Below are positions 34,050 to 43,191 of a DNA stretch of 64,000 nt, in pieces. The notes below the pieces were generated by a model. That model saw nothing but the letters and a program-made list of their open reading frames with translations, was not told the DNA's origin and did no database searches. This DNA is from Prosthecobacter debontii. GTDB taxonomy: Bacteria; Verrucomicrobiota; Verrucomicrobiia; Verrucomicrobiales; Verrucomicrobiaceae. The stretch spans positions 122,400 to 186,399 of the forward strand of contig CAMAQH010000006.1 in NCBI GenBank assembly GCA_945860295.1, written 5' to 3'. The translations under genes and the position numbers were made by a program. Each line of letters starts with the position of its first letter. Positions within the stretch are counted from its first letter, which is position 1.

Positions 34050-36164
34050 TCAGGCCAGCCCTGCACGAGTAAGTAACGCTATCGGTTCAGGATCACGCCC
34101 CATGAAATCACGGAAGAGTTTCGCGGGGTCTTCGGAGTTGCCTTTGCTGAGTACTTTGTCGCGGAATTCTTTACCGACCTTGTTGCTGAGCACGCCTTCT
34201 TTTTGAAAACGAGTGAAGGCATCTGCATCCAGCACCTCGGCCCATTTGTAGCTGTAGTAACCTGCAGCGTAGCCCACGGGACTACTGAAAAGATGGCTAA
34301 AGCGGCGAGCCATCGTCGGGTTTTCCGTCTTCATCGGCATGAGATACTCTTTGAGGATATGGCGTGAGAGCTGATCCAAATCTGCAGCCTCGTCCGTGGC
34401 GTAATGCATGTGCAGTTCGAGGTCCAGTTTGCCAAAGGCGAGCTGACGCATGATATCACTGGCACTGCGGTAGTTCTTGGCGGCGATGACCTTCTTGTAA
34501 ATCTTGGCCGGGATGGGTTTCCCCGTTTCGTGATGCAGGGCAAAGAGATCCAAGCTCTCACGCTCCCAGCAAAAGTTCTCCATGATCTGTGAGGGCAGCT
34601 CAACAAAGTCCCAATACACATTCACTCCGTTGAGGGAGGGTATCTCCACATTGCCGCAGAGTTGATGCAGCAAATGTCCAAACTCATGAAACACCGTGCA
34701 AACTTCATCATGCGTCAGTAGCGCAGGCTTACCATCCACGGGCGGCGTCATATTCCCGCAGATCAGGCCTAGATGCAGGCGGCGATCACGCTCGTCATTG
34801 GGTGGTGTGCCCATCTTGAGATAGTTCATCCAGGCACCGCCGCGCTTTGCATCGCGCGGGTGCCAGTCGGCGTAGAAGGAGCCGATTTGGACATCCTTTT
34901 CGTTGCGCACTTCATAAAATTTCACCTCTGGGTGCCATACTTCCACAGGGCCAGGCTGACCAGGCTGGGTGCTTGCCGGGCCGGTTTCATCAGCGGCGTA
35001 ATACACCGTCTCACGCTGCACAATTCGCAGATCAAAAATCTTCTCCGCCAACTCGAACATGCCGCCTAGCACTCGGTTGAGTGGGAAGTAAGGGCGCAGC
35101 TCCTCTTCATCGAAATCATACTCTGACTTCCGCTGTTTCTCCGCCCAAAAGGCCACTTCCCAGGGTTGCAAAAGATCCGCTGTCTGGCTGAGTCCGTCAG
35201 CGCGATACTCCTGAAGCTGGATCGTCTCACGATGAAACGCTGCATGAATCTTTGCGTGCAAGTTTTCGATGAATGACAATGCCGTCCTGCCATTCTTGGC
35301 CATCCGTTGTTGCAGAACCTGATCCGCAAAGTTGGGCTTGCCCATCAGTTGAGCCTTCTCATGACGTAGGCGCAGGATTTTTCTGATCAGCTCCGTGTTG
35401 TCGTGCTCGCCGCCTCTTCCGATGTTGGTTGAGCCTTCCCAGACGGCTCGGCGCAGCTCAGCATCCTCTGCGTATTCCATGACTGGAATCATGGATGGGC
35501 CTTTAAGTGAGAAACGATATTGAGGGTGCTCCTCGGAGCCGAGTCCCTTTAATGCAGCATCAGCTCGCGCAGCTTCTATGGCTGACTTGGGTAGCCCTTT
35601 GAGACGCTCAGCGTCAGTGATGATGAGTTCCCACTTGTTCGTGGAGTCGAGCACGTTTTCCGAGTACTTCTGCGTTGCTTGAGAGAGCTCAGACTCGATG
35701 GCTTCAAGTCGCGTTTTTTTCTCCGGCTGTAGGTCGGCTCCTGCATGGCGGAAGCCCTCCATCGTCTCATCCAAAGCACGCTTTTTGATCGGCGGCAGCG
35801 CGCGCGCTTCGTCAGTCTTGCTATAAGTCTCCAGCAGATCCCACAGGTGCTCATTGAGTGGGATTTTGGCAAAGAAAGAACTCACTTGTGCGAGCATCGC
35901 ATTATGAGCTTCACGCAGGGCAGGGGAGTTGCAGAGCGAGTCGAGATGCTGCACGAGGCCCCAGGCTTCATTTAGCGGGCGGGTCGCTTCATCCAATCCG
36001 ATCACCACGGAGTTAAAGCTCATCTTGCCGCGATCCTGATCGGCGTGGCTATTGATGTTCGATTCTGCTTTTTCCAGCGCTGTCGTGATGTCTGCTTGGA
36101 TGCAGGCGATATCGAGCGTGGACCAACGGAGGTGAAAATCCTGAGTGAGGAATGGTTGAGCCAT
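34050..36164 (-). CDS. prlC: M3-family oligopeptidase (oligopeptidase A-like)
   Basis: A 704-residue zinc metallopeptidase with the thimet-family signature FHEFGHLLHQ near residue 490 and a downstream glutamate ligand in NGVNVYWDFVELPSQIMENF. Length and the C-terminal FSSPVGYAAGYYSYKWAEVLDADAF match E. coli oligopeptidase A (PrlC) and Dcp relatives. It has no signal peptide, so it should act on oligopeptides in the cytoplasm. Start at ATG 36164 (MAQPFLTQDFHL). Confidence 0.9.
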   Translation of the reverse strand: MAQPFLTQDFHLRWSTLDIACIQADITTALEKAESNINSHADQDRGKMSFNSVVIGLDEATRPLNEAWGLVQHLDSLCNSPALREAHNAMLAQVSSFFAKIPLNEHLWDLLETYSKTDEARALPPIKKRALDETMEGFRHAGADLQPEKKTRLEAIESELSQATQKYSENVLDSTNKWELIITDAERLKGLPKSAIEAARADAALKGLGSEEHPQYRFSLKGPSMIPVMEYAEDAELRRAVWEGSTNIGRGGEHDNTELIRKILRLRHEKAQLMGKPNFADQVLQQRMAKNGRTALSFIENLHAKIHAAFHRETIQLQEYRADGLSQTADLLQPWEVAFWAEKQRKSEYDFDEEELRPYFPLNRVLGGMFELAEKIFDLRIVQRETVYYAADETGPASTQPGQPGPVEVWHPEVKFYEVRNEKDVQIGSFYADWHPRDAKRGGAWMNYLKMGTPPNDERDRRLHLGLICGNMTPPVDGKPALLTHDEVCTVFHEFGHLLHQLCGNVEIPSLNGVNVYWDFVELPSQIMENFCWERESLDLFALHHETGKPIPAKIYKKVIAAKNYRSASDIMRQLAFGKLDLELHMHYATDEAADLDQLSRHILKEYLMPMKTENPTMARRFSHLFSSPVGYAAGYYSYKWAEVLDADAFTRFQKEGVLSNKVGKEFRDKVLSKGNSEDPAKLFRDFMGRDPEPIALLTRAGLA

Positions 36165-36230
36165 AATCGGGGGGACGGGGCAGCGATTATCGCCAGTCCC
36201 TTGGCCATCGCAACCAGATAGATGTCTCGC

Positions 36231-37265
36231 TTATTTCGCTGTCACCCATGGCAGCTTCACCTTGGCGAGGTAGATGCTCGTCTTGCCTTCGTGCGAGGAG
36301 TAATAGCTCACATACAGATGGCCTTCATGCCAACACAGTCCCGGATAGCTGCAATCGCCGCCGCTGGGTAATTCCAGAATGGGTTCCAAAGCCGTCGGAG
36401 TCATCTTGAATAGCACCATATGCGCGCCCGGTGTCTTGCCGATGCCTCGTGATCCAGCGACCAGTGAGCCATCAGGCAGCTCGATGAAATTCTGCCCCTG
36501 AACCACCGTGTTCAGGGGCGTCCATTTCCATTCACGATAAGGTGCTACCGCACTGCCGATGTAGCCGCGCTTATCACCAGCTTCCCGTCGTACCAGTGCC
36601 AGCGCGCTGCCATCCTTTAAGAAGCGCATCGTTGTTTCATTCGGTCTGTTTGGCACCTGCATGATTGACGAGAGCTGCCAAACCGAGCCATCATTGCTCG
36701 TGTAGGATTTGAGTGACCACTCAGGTTCTTCCTTCGGACCACCTGTCGTCGGGAAGGTGTTGTAGGATACGCCGTAAAACTTTTTGTCCGTCTGATTCAC
36801 CGTGCAGCGCCACAGCCAGTCACCCTGCGCCAACAGCTTCTGCGGCGGCGTCCAAACCTTACCATCCGTGGTCTTTAAGTAGCGCGGCTGGCGGCCTTTG
36901 AGTTCTTTGGTGCCACCATTGACGGAGCCGCCGCAAAGCATGTAAAGTTGCTTGCCATCAGGCGTCACCTCCAGCTTCGGATCACGCAGATCCACGCCCG
37001 GCTCACTGATCGTCGTGTAGTTCACCCAGGTATCTCCGCTGGATGAGATCATGATGCGAATCACCCCATCACCACCCACATGATCAGTGGCTTCACGGAA
37101 GCAGCAGAAGAACAGGTTTTTGAAGCGCGCCAGATCCGTGAAGGCATTGTGCCCGCCCTTGTCCCAGATCTTTTGCACAGAAACCAGTTCCGCCTGTGGC
37201 TGCTGAGCCTTGAGCGAAACGGTCGAGACGAGAGCAATAAGTAACGAGAGCGCAGAGTGCTTCAT
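36231..37265 (-). CDS. Secreted sialidase-fold protein, single module
   Basis: A 344-residue exported protein from ATG 37265 (signal MKHSALSLLIALVSTVSLKA). It resembles a single six-bladed sialidase-type propeller: KNLFFCCFREATDHVGGDGVIRI at the start, weak Asp-box-like SSSGDTW and SNDGSVW, and LPSGGDCSYPGLCWHEGHLYVSYYSSHEGKTSIYLAKV at the end. Catalytic identity cannot be confirmed. It lies downstream of the DUF1080 gene on the same strand, with a hairpin in between. Confidence 0.72.
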   Translation of the reverse strand: MKHSALSLLIALVSTVSLKAQQPQAELVSVQKIWDKGGHNAFTDLARFKNLFFCCFREATDHVGGDGVIRIMISSSGDTWVNYTTISEPGVDLRDPKLEVTPDGKQLYMLCGGSVNGGTKELKGRQPRYLKTTDGKVWTPPQKLLAQGDWLWRCTVNQTDKKFYGVSYNTFPTTGGPKEEPEWSLKSYTSNDGSVWQLSSIMQVPNRPNETTMRFLKDGSALALVRREAGDKRGYIGSAVAPYREWKWTPLNTVVQGQNFIELPDGSLVAGSRGIGKTPGAHMVLFKMTPTALEPILELPSGGDCSYPGLCWHEGHLYVSYYSSHEGKTSIYLAKVKLPWVTAK

Positions 37266-37324
37266 ATGAGGGGTGGCCAATTTGTAGATCGTGGGGCATT
37301 GCCAAGCAAGCTCAGGAACAAAGA

Positions 37325-37354
37325 AGGCGTGAAGAGCACATGCCCTCCACGCCT
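37325..37354 (-). terminator. Hairpin between the DUF1080 and sialidase-like genes
   Basis: AGGCGTG (37325-37331) pairs with CACGCCT (37348-37354) in the 109-base gap. On the minus strand it follows the DUF1080 gene and is trailed by a modest T-rich stretch, consistent with a weak terminator. Confidence 0.4.
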
Positions 37355-37374
37355 CTTGGATCAAATCTCAGAGC

Positions 37375-38820
37375 CTATTTCTTCTTCACCTTGAAGCTGC
37401 GGAACTCCACGGGATCACTGTGGCCAGCGAAGCCGATGAATCCCTTAGTGTGATCCAATCCCTTCGGCGGATGCGCGATCTGGCTGCGGTCAAAAGTGGA
37501 AAGGTCTGCGTCCAGGATTTTTGTGCCGTTCAGAGTCACCTTGATCTTTTGGCCAGTGACTTCGATCTCCTGAAAGTTCCATTCACCCGCTGGGCGCAGG
37601 TAGCCGTGCTTGGCACCAGCGCAGTGATACACCGAGCCATGATACTGGTAGGGTTCCAGACCCTTCTTGCCTGCCGCTGCTTGCTTCGCGTTATAGCCGT
37701 CGCTGTCGATCACCTGTAGCTCCAGGCCATCAGATGCGGAATGGCCACCGAGTGGCGTGCGTAATGCGATGCCGTTATTCCCAGCCGGAGGCAGCTTAAA
37801 CTCCACACGGATGATGCCATTCTCAAACTCGTCTTTGGTCAGCAGGTCGCCGCCCTTGCCTGTCTTGCAGGTGATTGCGCCGTCCTTCACTTCATAATTT
37901 TCCACGGCGCCCTGCCAGTTACTCAGGTCCTTGCCATTGACGTATTCCACAAAGCCATCCGCGTCACGCGCACCGAGTTCCTTGTTCACTTCTTCACCGG
38001 GGATCTCACGAACGAATACATTAAGCCAGCAGATTTCGCTGCCGTGTGTCTGAAGCTGGATCGGGCCTCTGGCAAAGGCTGGATCAACCATGAATCCATT
38101 GGGCTTTTTCTCTTCCGCTTTCGCTTCACCCTTAGCGGCTTGCTTACCGAAGGCCTTGTAGCCAGCCTTGGCGTTAGCAAAATAGTTTTCCAGCACCGCG
38201 TTATTCACCACGACTTCACCATTGAGCTTCACGGTCACACGCTCGCCGATCATCTTGATGTAAAAGGTGTTCCACTCGCCAATTGGCTTGTCCATGAGCT
38301 TGAGCGGGAACTTGCCTTCCTTGTTCTTGTTATTCCAAAGACTGCCTGAACCCTTGTCAGCGCCGAGTTTAAATTTCGCTTCTTCCGTGAAGTCCCAAAT
38401 TTGCACTTGTGGGATGCCGCGCAGGTAAATACCGCTGTCGCCGAGAGGCAGCATTTTGTAGTCCACCCAGAGTTCAAAGTCGCCGTAGTCCTTGTCCGTG
38501 GTCAGATACAATCCCTTGCCATCATTGACCAGTTCGCCGTTTTGCACAGACCAGTGAGCTTTGATGAAATCATCCGCCGCCTTGCCCTTCGCATCTGTCA
38601 TTCCGCCTTCCACCGACTTCTTCTTGTAGTCAGCCTGCTCAGTTTGCGTAAGCTTCGAGAGTTCTGTCGGATCTTTAGTTCCCCAGCCATACCAGCCGGA
38701 GAGATCGTTGCCATTGAAGAGAGCCTTAAAGCCCTCCGGTGGCGTGTTATTTTCAGCAAAAGCCTGACATGAGAGTCCGGCAAGAAGGGTTAGGAGAAGG
38801 CAGGTGGAAGACACTTTCAT
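37375..38820 (-). CDS. Secreted tandem DUF1080 (concanavalin-like) protein
   Basis: A 481-residue exported protein from ATG 38820 (signal MKVSSTCLLLTLLAGLSCQAFA). Two DUF1080/3-keto-disaccharide hydrolase-type jelly-roll domains occupy about residues 25-275 and 295-480. Domain starts read GFKALFNGNDLSGWYGW and DGFVEYVNGKDLSNWQG; each has a GNxGIxLR- or GDSGIYLRG-like strand. The family binds or hydrolyses glycans and is abundant in Verrucomicrobia. The two domains suggest an internal duplication. Confidence 0.85.
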   Translation of the reverse strand: MKVSSTCLLLTLLAGLSCQAFAENNTPPEGFKALFNGNDLSGWYGWGTKDPTELSKLTQTEQADYKKKSVEGGMTDAKGKAADDFIKAHWSVQNGELVNDGKGLYLTTDKDYGDFELWVDYKMLPLGDSGIYLRGIPQVQIWDFTEEAKFKLGADKGSGSLWNNKNKEGKFPLKLMDKPIGEWNTFYIKMIGERVTVKLNGEVVVNNAVLENYFANAKAGYKAFGKQAAKGEAKAEEKKPNGFMVDPAFARGPIQLQTHGSEICWLNVFVREIPGEEVNKELGARDADGFVEYVNGKDLSNWQGAVENYEVKDGAITCKTGKGGDLLTKDEFENGIIRVEFKLPPAGNNGIALRTPLGGHSASDGLELQVIDSDGYNAKQAAAGKKGLEPYQYHGSVYHCAGAKHGYLRPAGEWNFQEIEVTGQKIKVTLNGTKILDADLSTFDRSQIAHPPKGLDHTKGFIGFAGHSDPVEFRSFKVKKK

Positions 38821-39006
38821 GGTGGATTTAAGAGTCGCTGAGGTTGAACGGATTCTTTCAAAGCATGCCTGAGCATACACGTTGAGTTGTCAATTAATGG
38901 GCCAAGCTCTTTTCTGGCGAAATAGGAAGATAGCGACAAGGACGGTGCCGCTCACCATTCCCAAGCGTCTTTTTACAGAAGGACCAGTGAGGTAACTCGT
39001 TTGGTG

Positions 39007-39354
39007 TTAGGAACGTTTGCGGGTGAGCATGATCTCGTTGCCTTCGGGATCGACGCACATGGCGAGGTGGGGTGGCTCGCCGTTTTCAGGCTGGGGTTCG
39101 CGGGTTAGTTGGCCGCCTGCTGCGACAATCTCCTGCGCGCCTGCGATGACATCGGACACCTGAAAGTTGAGGCCGGTCCAGGTGCGGTTGCCTTCGCCGC
39201 CACTGTGGATGCCTATGATGCCGCTACAGATGGAGACTTCGCTGATGATGTCGTTTTGCTTCAGGATGGTGCCGCCGAAGACGGTGGCATAAAAGGCCAC
39301 GGCGCGGTTCATGTCGGCTGCCCAGATCACATATTTGAATCGTTCTACTTTCAT
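39007..39354 (-). CDS. VOC-family (glyoxalase/dioxygenase-fold) protein
   Basis: A 115-residue single-domain VOC protein: FKYVIWAADMNRAVAFYATVFGG at the N-terminus and HLAMCVDPEGNEIMLTRKR at the C-terminus are hallmarks of the paired beta-alpha-beta fold. Members include glyoxalase I, dioxygenases and resistance proteins. Metal ligands cannot be assigned securely. It sits alone with a 186-base intergenic region on one side. Confidence 0.83.
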   Translation of the reverse strand: MKVERFKYVIWAADMNRAVAFYATVFGGTILKQNDIISEVSICSGIIGIHSGGEGNRTWTGLNFQVSDVIAGAQEIVAAGGQLTREPQPENGEPPHLAMCVDPEGNEIMLTRKRS

Positions 39355-39445
39355 TCAAAATGATATGGCGGCGAATGGGCCGGTCGTCACTCGATAGATT
39401 CAGAAGCTTGCAGAGCGGCTGCGCTGAGGCGAGAGGCGCGATGAC

Positions 39446-40534
39446 ATGACTGCTGTTGCCAAGAATGAAACTGATCCCAATCTCCGCTCGTGGTTAGTGC
39501 GTGTTCCTGAGATTTTTGAGGGAATCGCGGGTGAGGTGCTGAAGCAATTCGGAGCGGAGACGAGCACGCGGTTGGGCCATGATTATTATTTGATCAAGAC
39601 GCTGACGCCAAAGGCGATTCAGCAGTCGGAGGCGGCTAAGTTTGCACGCTGGAATCTTCCAATGGATCACACCTGGCCATGCAACGCGCAGAAGATGGGC
39701 GGCTTCGTCGAGAAAGCGGCGCAGACGCTCCTGAAGAAGTTTGGCGAGCGCAAGCCGCAGGGCATTTTCATCGGCCAACTGAATCCAACGTCGCCGGACA
39801 AGTATTACAAGAGCCTCGCCTCGAATCTGCGAGGGCGTGTGCTGCAAATTTTTCCAAAGCTGAGCGCGGCAACGGTGGAGGAACAAGATCCGTTGGCGGA
39901 GACATTGTTCTGTCTCGTCGGCAAAGAGGGTTTGTTTTGCGGGATGCAGAGTCCGCGTGCCTCGAACGGATTGTATGCTGGCGGCAGCAAGTATATTGAT
40001 CAGGATTCACCGGATACGATTAGTCGTGCCGGGGCCAAGATAGCTGAGGCGCTGCATTACCTGCTGATGCATCGGCCAGCGCTGGCTGCAGGCAGTCATT
40101 GGGTGGAACTGGGGGCCTGCCCTGGCGGCATGACCTCTGAGTTGCTGGCGCGTGAGCAGCGGGTGACGGCGATTGATCGTGCGCCGCTCGATCAGCGGCT
40201 GAATAGCCGTACTGGATTAAAGTTTTTTCATGCGGACGTGGCAACCTTTGAGCCGAGGGACGGCACGATCTATGATGCGATCCTATCAGATCTGAATGGT
40301 CCACCGGAAGAGTCAATGTCTCATGTCATCCGTTTGTCGCACCATTTGAAGACCAGAGGACTGGTGGTCTTCACGCTGAAAATCCCGCGCGTTGAAACGG
40401 TGGTCGAGCCGTGTGCGTTGTTTCGCAAGATCGTGAAGACGGCTAGTGCGGCAGGTTTGCAATCGTTTGCACAGACGCACCTGACCTACAACCGGCACGA
40501 GTTTACTCTGTTTCTGGAGAAGGCTCGGGCGTGA
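39446..40534 (+). CDS. RlmM-like ribose 2'-O-methyltransferase
   Basis: A 362-residue SAM-dependent methyltransferase. The C-terminal RrmJ/FtsJ-like domain (about 200-360) has the SAM motif ELGACPGGMTSELLAR, followed by DAILSDLNGPPEESM and LVVFTLKIPRVE. The layout, with a THUMP-like N-terminal region containing WNLPMDHTWPCNAQKMGGFVEKA, resembles RlmM, which methylates C2498 of 23S rRNA. Start at ATG 39446. Its 3' end overlaps the convergent small gene by 32 bases. Confidence 0.8.
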   Translation: MTAVAKNETDPNLRSWLVRVPEIFEGIAGEVLKQFGAETSTRLGHDYYLIKTLTPKAIQQSEAAKFARWNLPMDHTWPCNAQKMGGFVEKAAQTLLKKFGERKPQGIFIGQLNPTSPDKYYKSLASNLRGRVLQIFPKLSAATVEEQDPLAETLFCLVGKEGLFCGMQSPRASNGLYAGGSKYIDQDSPDTISRAGAKIAEALHYLLMHRPALAAGSHWVELGACPGGMTSELLAREQRVTAIDRAPLDQRLNSRTGLKFFHADVATFEPRDGTIYDAILSDLNGPPEESMSHVIRLSHHLKTRGLVVFTLKIPRVETVVEPCALFRKIVKTASAAGLQSFAQTHLTYNRHEFTLFLEKARA

Positions 40535-40745
40535 GTTCTGGCACTGCCGTGACGGGCGTTTTGGGGTTCATCAGAACGGCGCCTTTGAGCATGCGGCAGA
40601 AAACTTTTTTGGTGACCTGATGGAAGGTGCCTTCTTTGGAGGCGGGGTCTTTCATGATTTTGTACTCAATGTACATGCGCTCCCATTCGACGATGCGGAG
40701 GTAATCTTCACCCTGCTTCCAAATCTGGCCTTGTTCTAAGTTCAT
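40503..40745 (-). CDS. Small hypothetical protein (80 residues)
   Basis: No family recognised. The protein MNLEQGQIWKQGEDYLRI... begins with a compact beta-rich stretch (IWKQGEDYLRIVEWERMYIEYKIM) and ends in a Pro/Glu-rich tail. It looks like a small SH3-like or cytosolic accessory protein. The last 32 bases overlap the RlmM-like gene on the other strand. Codon usage and composition resemble the neighbours. Confidence 0.6.
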   Translation of the reverse strand: MNLEQGQIWKQGEDYLRIVEWERMYIEYKIMKDPASKEGTFHQVTKKVFCRMLKGAVLMNPKTPVTAVPELTPEPSPETE

Positions 40746-40873
40746 GACTTCCCGTAGCGCCCGATGATTGTGTTTGCCATTAAATTTAGGCTGTGGGGAT
40801 CAATCAAAGACAGGTAGCAAGGAAGAACTTTGTCACATGTGTCTCACGCACTGAATTCCATCATTCACGATCC

Positions 40874-41344
40874 ATGAGCGGCAGCCCAAACATTCCTTCC
40901 AACGAGATCACTCCCATGGAGACTTTTCTGAATCGACGCTTCTTCATGAATTCGGCTATTTGGCGGGATCGACGCTGGCCACGGCGGGTCTGAACCGCGC
41001 CTTCAGTCCGCAGTTTGAGGTGAAGAGCATTGTCGAATCAAAATGGTACGCCCCTTCGGCTGGTGTTGCCTTGGAAGCATGGCTTCAAGAACATTGAGTC
41101 GGTGGTTAAGATCACCCTCACCGATAAGAAACTACCGACCACCTGGAACATGGCCAATTTAAGGGAGTATGGCTTCAACTCAAACATGAGCCCTAGCGTG
41201 GAGCATCCGCGCTGGTCGCAAGCGTGAGAACGGAGCATCGGCGAGGGCGGCAAGTGCGACACTTTGATCTTCAATGGCTACGCCAAGATGGTCGCGAGTT
41301 TGTATGCGGGTATGAATCTGCGGAAATTTTTTTATTCATCATGA
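40874..41344 (+). pseudogene. msrP: Remnant of msrP (yedY) molybdoprotein methionine sulfoxide reductase
   Basis: The N-terminus MSGSPNIPSNEITP...FLNRR and then, one frame away, GYLAGSTLATAGLNRAFSPQ match the Tat leader of MsrP. About 200 central residues, including the molybdopterin cysteine, are missing. A third frame carries the C-terminal block [20 protein letters not shown] and [22 protein letters not shown], then a TGA, then SIGEGGKCDTLIFNGYAKM and YAGMNLRKFF. Several frameshifts, a stop and a large deletion make it non-functional. Its final TGA (41342-41344) overlaps the ATG of the msrQ remnant, preserving the original operon junction. Confidence 0.82.
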
Positions 41345-41851
41345 CCTTCACTTCTGACTCGCGTTTTCATCGACAGCGCATCGTCCTCAATGGCCTGCTA
41401 TCCACTCTGCTCGTGACGCCACTACGCAAAATGTTTGGCTGGAACTGGGTGCTGAAACAGCGGCGACTGATCGGCCTGTATGCCTTCATCTATAGCCGTC
41501 GCGCATTTACTCACTTAGCTGGCAGGAGATCGCTGCTGGGCACTGCTCAAGGTGACTGCGGATGTCCATAAGCGCTCCTTCATTGCGGTCGGCATAGTGA
41601 GCTTTCAGATAATGTTGTCACTCGCAGTGACATCGACAAATGTCATGATCAAAAAACTGGGCGGCAAGCGCTGTGCGAAACTGCACCGACTCACCTGTTT
41701 CATCACCATCGGAGGTGTGGTGCACAACTACATGATTGTGAAATCAGACATCTCTTATCCAGTGCTGTTTGGTTTGGCCACCGTAGGGCTGCTAGTTTAT
41801 CGGTTGAATGTGAGCTTGCGGACGCGCATTGCATCGGGTGTGAATTCATGA
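41341..41851 (+). pseudogene. msrQ: Remnant of msrQ (yedZ) haem membrane subunit
   Basis: The first frame gives NGLLSTLLVTPLRKMFGW and LKQRRLIGLYAFIYSRRAFTHL; the second, entered near 41540, gives DVHKRSFIAVGIVSFQIMLS, LAVTSTNVMIKKLGGKRCAKLH and GVVHNYMIVKSDI. These match successive MsrQ helices. The frame break plus missing first helices and a deleted stretch after TYL-equivalent residues indicate decay. With msrP it would have repaired oxidised periplasmic methionines using quinol electrons. Confidence 0.82.
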
Positions 41852-41945
41852 TAACTCAGGGGTGGACATCGGGCGCATGGCCGAGCACTGATCAGCCCCG
41901 TTTATCTAATTTTACCTTCAACTGACAACCCCTTACGATTTACTC

Positions 41946-42512
41946 ATGGACCCTGAAATGACGATGTTGGAATGTGAAGACGCGATGACGCGCGCTGTGG
42001 AGTATGCTATCCACGAGTTCTCGGCGGTCCGTACTGGCAAAGCCTCTCCTGCTTTGGTCGAAGGTCTGGACGTTCATGTTCACAGCTACGGGTCACATAT
42101 GAAGCTGAAGCAGCTCGCGATGATTAGTACGCCAGATCCGCGCTTGATTCGAATCGAACCCTTTGATCCAGCGACGCTTCCTGACATCGACCGCGCGATC
42201 CGTGAGTCGCGTTTGGGTTTGAACGGAAGCATCGAGGGGAAGGTGATTCGTCTGCCGATTCCCGTGCTCTCACAGGAGCGTCGTGAGCAAATGGTCAAAC
42301 TGATCAAGCAGATGGGGGAGGAGGCTAAAGTGCGTGTGCGCTCCGCTCGGCGTGATGCACTGGAGAGTCTGAAGAAGGGCGAAAAGGAAAGCTCGATTAC
42401 CGAGGATGATCTGCATCGTCTCGAAAAGGAAGTACAAGGAATTACCGACAAGAAGATCGCCGAGCTCGACCAACATATGGCGAGTAAAGAAAAGGAAGTG
42501 CTGACTGTGTGA
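41946..42512 (+). CDS. frr: Ribosome recycling factor
   Basis: A 188-residue RRF with EFSAVRTGKASPALVEGL, ISTPDPRLIRIEPFD, LNGSIEGKVIRLPIPVLSQERREQMVK and a charged C-terminal helix (KKIAELDQHMASKEKEVLTV). RRF splits post-termination ribosomes with EF-G. It is not next to pyrH or tsf as in many bacteria but is followed four bases later by a beta-helix acyltransferase gene. The region upstream contains the msr remnants. Confidence 0.95.
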   Translation: MDPEMTMLECEDAMTRAVEYAIHEFSAVRTGKASPALVEGLDVHVHSYGSHMKLKQLAMISTPDPRLIRIEPFDPATLPDIDRAIRESRLGLNGSIEGKVIRLPIPVLSQERREQMVKLIKQMGEEAKVRVRSARRDALESLKKGEKESSITEDDLHRLEKEVQGITDKKIAELDQHMASKEKEVLTV

Positions 42513-42516
42513 TCCT

Positions 42517-43191
42517 ATGTTTTCGCCTTCTGATTACCTAGACCTAAGCCACACGCAGCATGGAATTTTGTTTCCTGCAGATGAGCCTGTGTGGACAACG
42601 CTGACGCGAATCGAGTCCTACTTAGAGTTTCGTCTTCGACGTGAAATTTTAACTCAGGTTCCTCAAGGTGTGTTTATTGGAGAGGATGTTTTCATCGACG
42701 AGGGCACAACATTGGAGCCTGGGGCGGTGATCCGAGGCCCCGCCTGGATCGGTAAGAACTGCGTGATTCGTGCTGGCTGCTACATTCGTGAAAACGTGGT
42801 GGTCGGGAATGGCTGTGTGCTCGGAAATTCATGTGAATTCAAGAACAGCGTCATTTTCGACAATGCAGAGGTGCCACATTACAATTATGTGGGTGACTCT
42901 ATACTGGGTTATAAAGCGCATCTCGGAGCCGGAGTCGTGCTTTCCAATGTGCGCCTGGATCGTGGCGAGGTGCGTGTGGATGATGGTAAAAAGAGCCATG
43001 CCACAGGTCTGCGAAAGTTTGGTGCTGTCATCGGAGATCATGCCGAGATCGGCTGCAATAGCGTGATCAATCCTGGCTCAGTCATCGGGCGTCGTAGCGT
43101 CGTATATCCGCTTAGCAGTTTCAGCGGCGTGTTGCCAGCGGAAAGCATTATAAAGACACGTCAGCAGCAAGTGGTGGTGCCAAGAGCTTGA
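42517..43191 (+). CDS. Left-handed beta-helix acyltransferase/GlmU C-terminal-like protein
   Basis: A 224-residue hexapeptide-repeat protein. Repeats such as IDEGTTLEPGAVIRGPAWIG, IRAGCYIRENVVVGNGCVLG and IGDHAEIGCNSVINPGSVIG form the parallel beta helix. The HYNYVGDSILGYKAHLGAGV and KKSHATGLRKFGAVIGD blocks resemble the acetyl-CoA-binding region of GlmU, but no uridyltransferase domain is present. It may act on a sugar phosphate as an acetyltransferase or be regulatory. Its TGA abuts the convergent bactofilin stop (TGATCA). Confidence 0.82.
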   Translation: MFSPSDYLDLSHTQHGILFPADEPVWTTLTRIESYLEFRLRREILTQVPQGVFIGEDVFIDEGTTLEPGAVIRGPAWIGKNCVIRAGCYIRENVVVGNGCVLGNSCEFKNSVIFDNAEVPHYNYVGDSILGYKAHLGAGVVLSNVRLDRGEVRVDDGKKSHATGLRKFGAVIGDHAEIGCNSVINPGSVIGRRSVVYPLSSFSGVLPAESIIKTRQQQVVVPRA

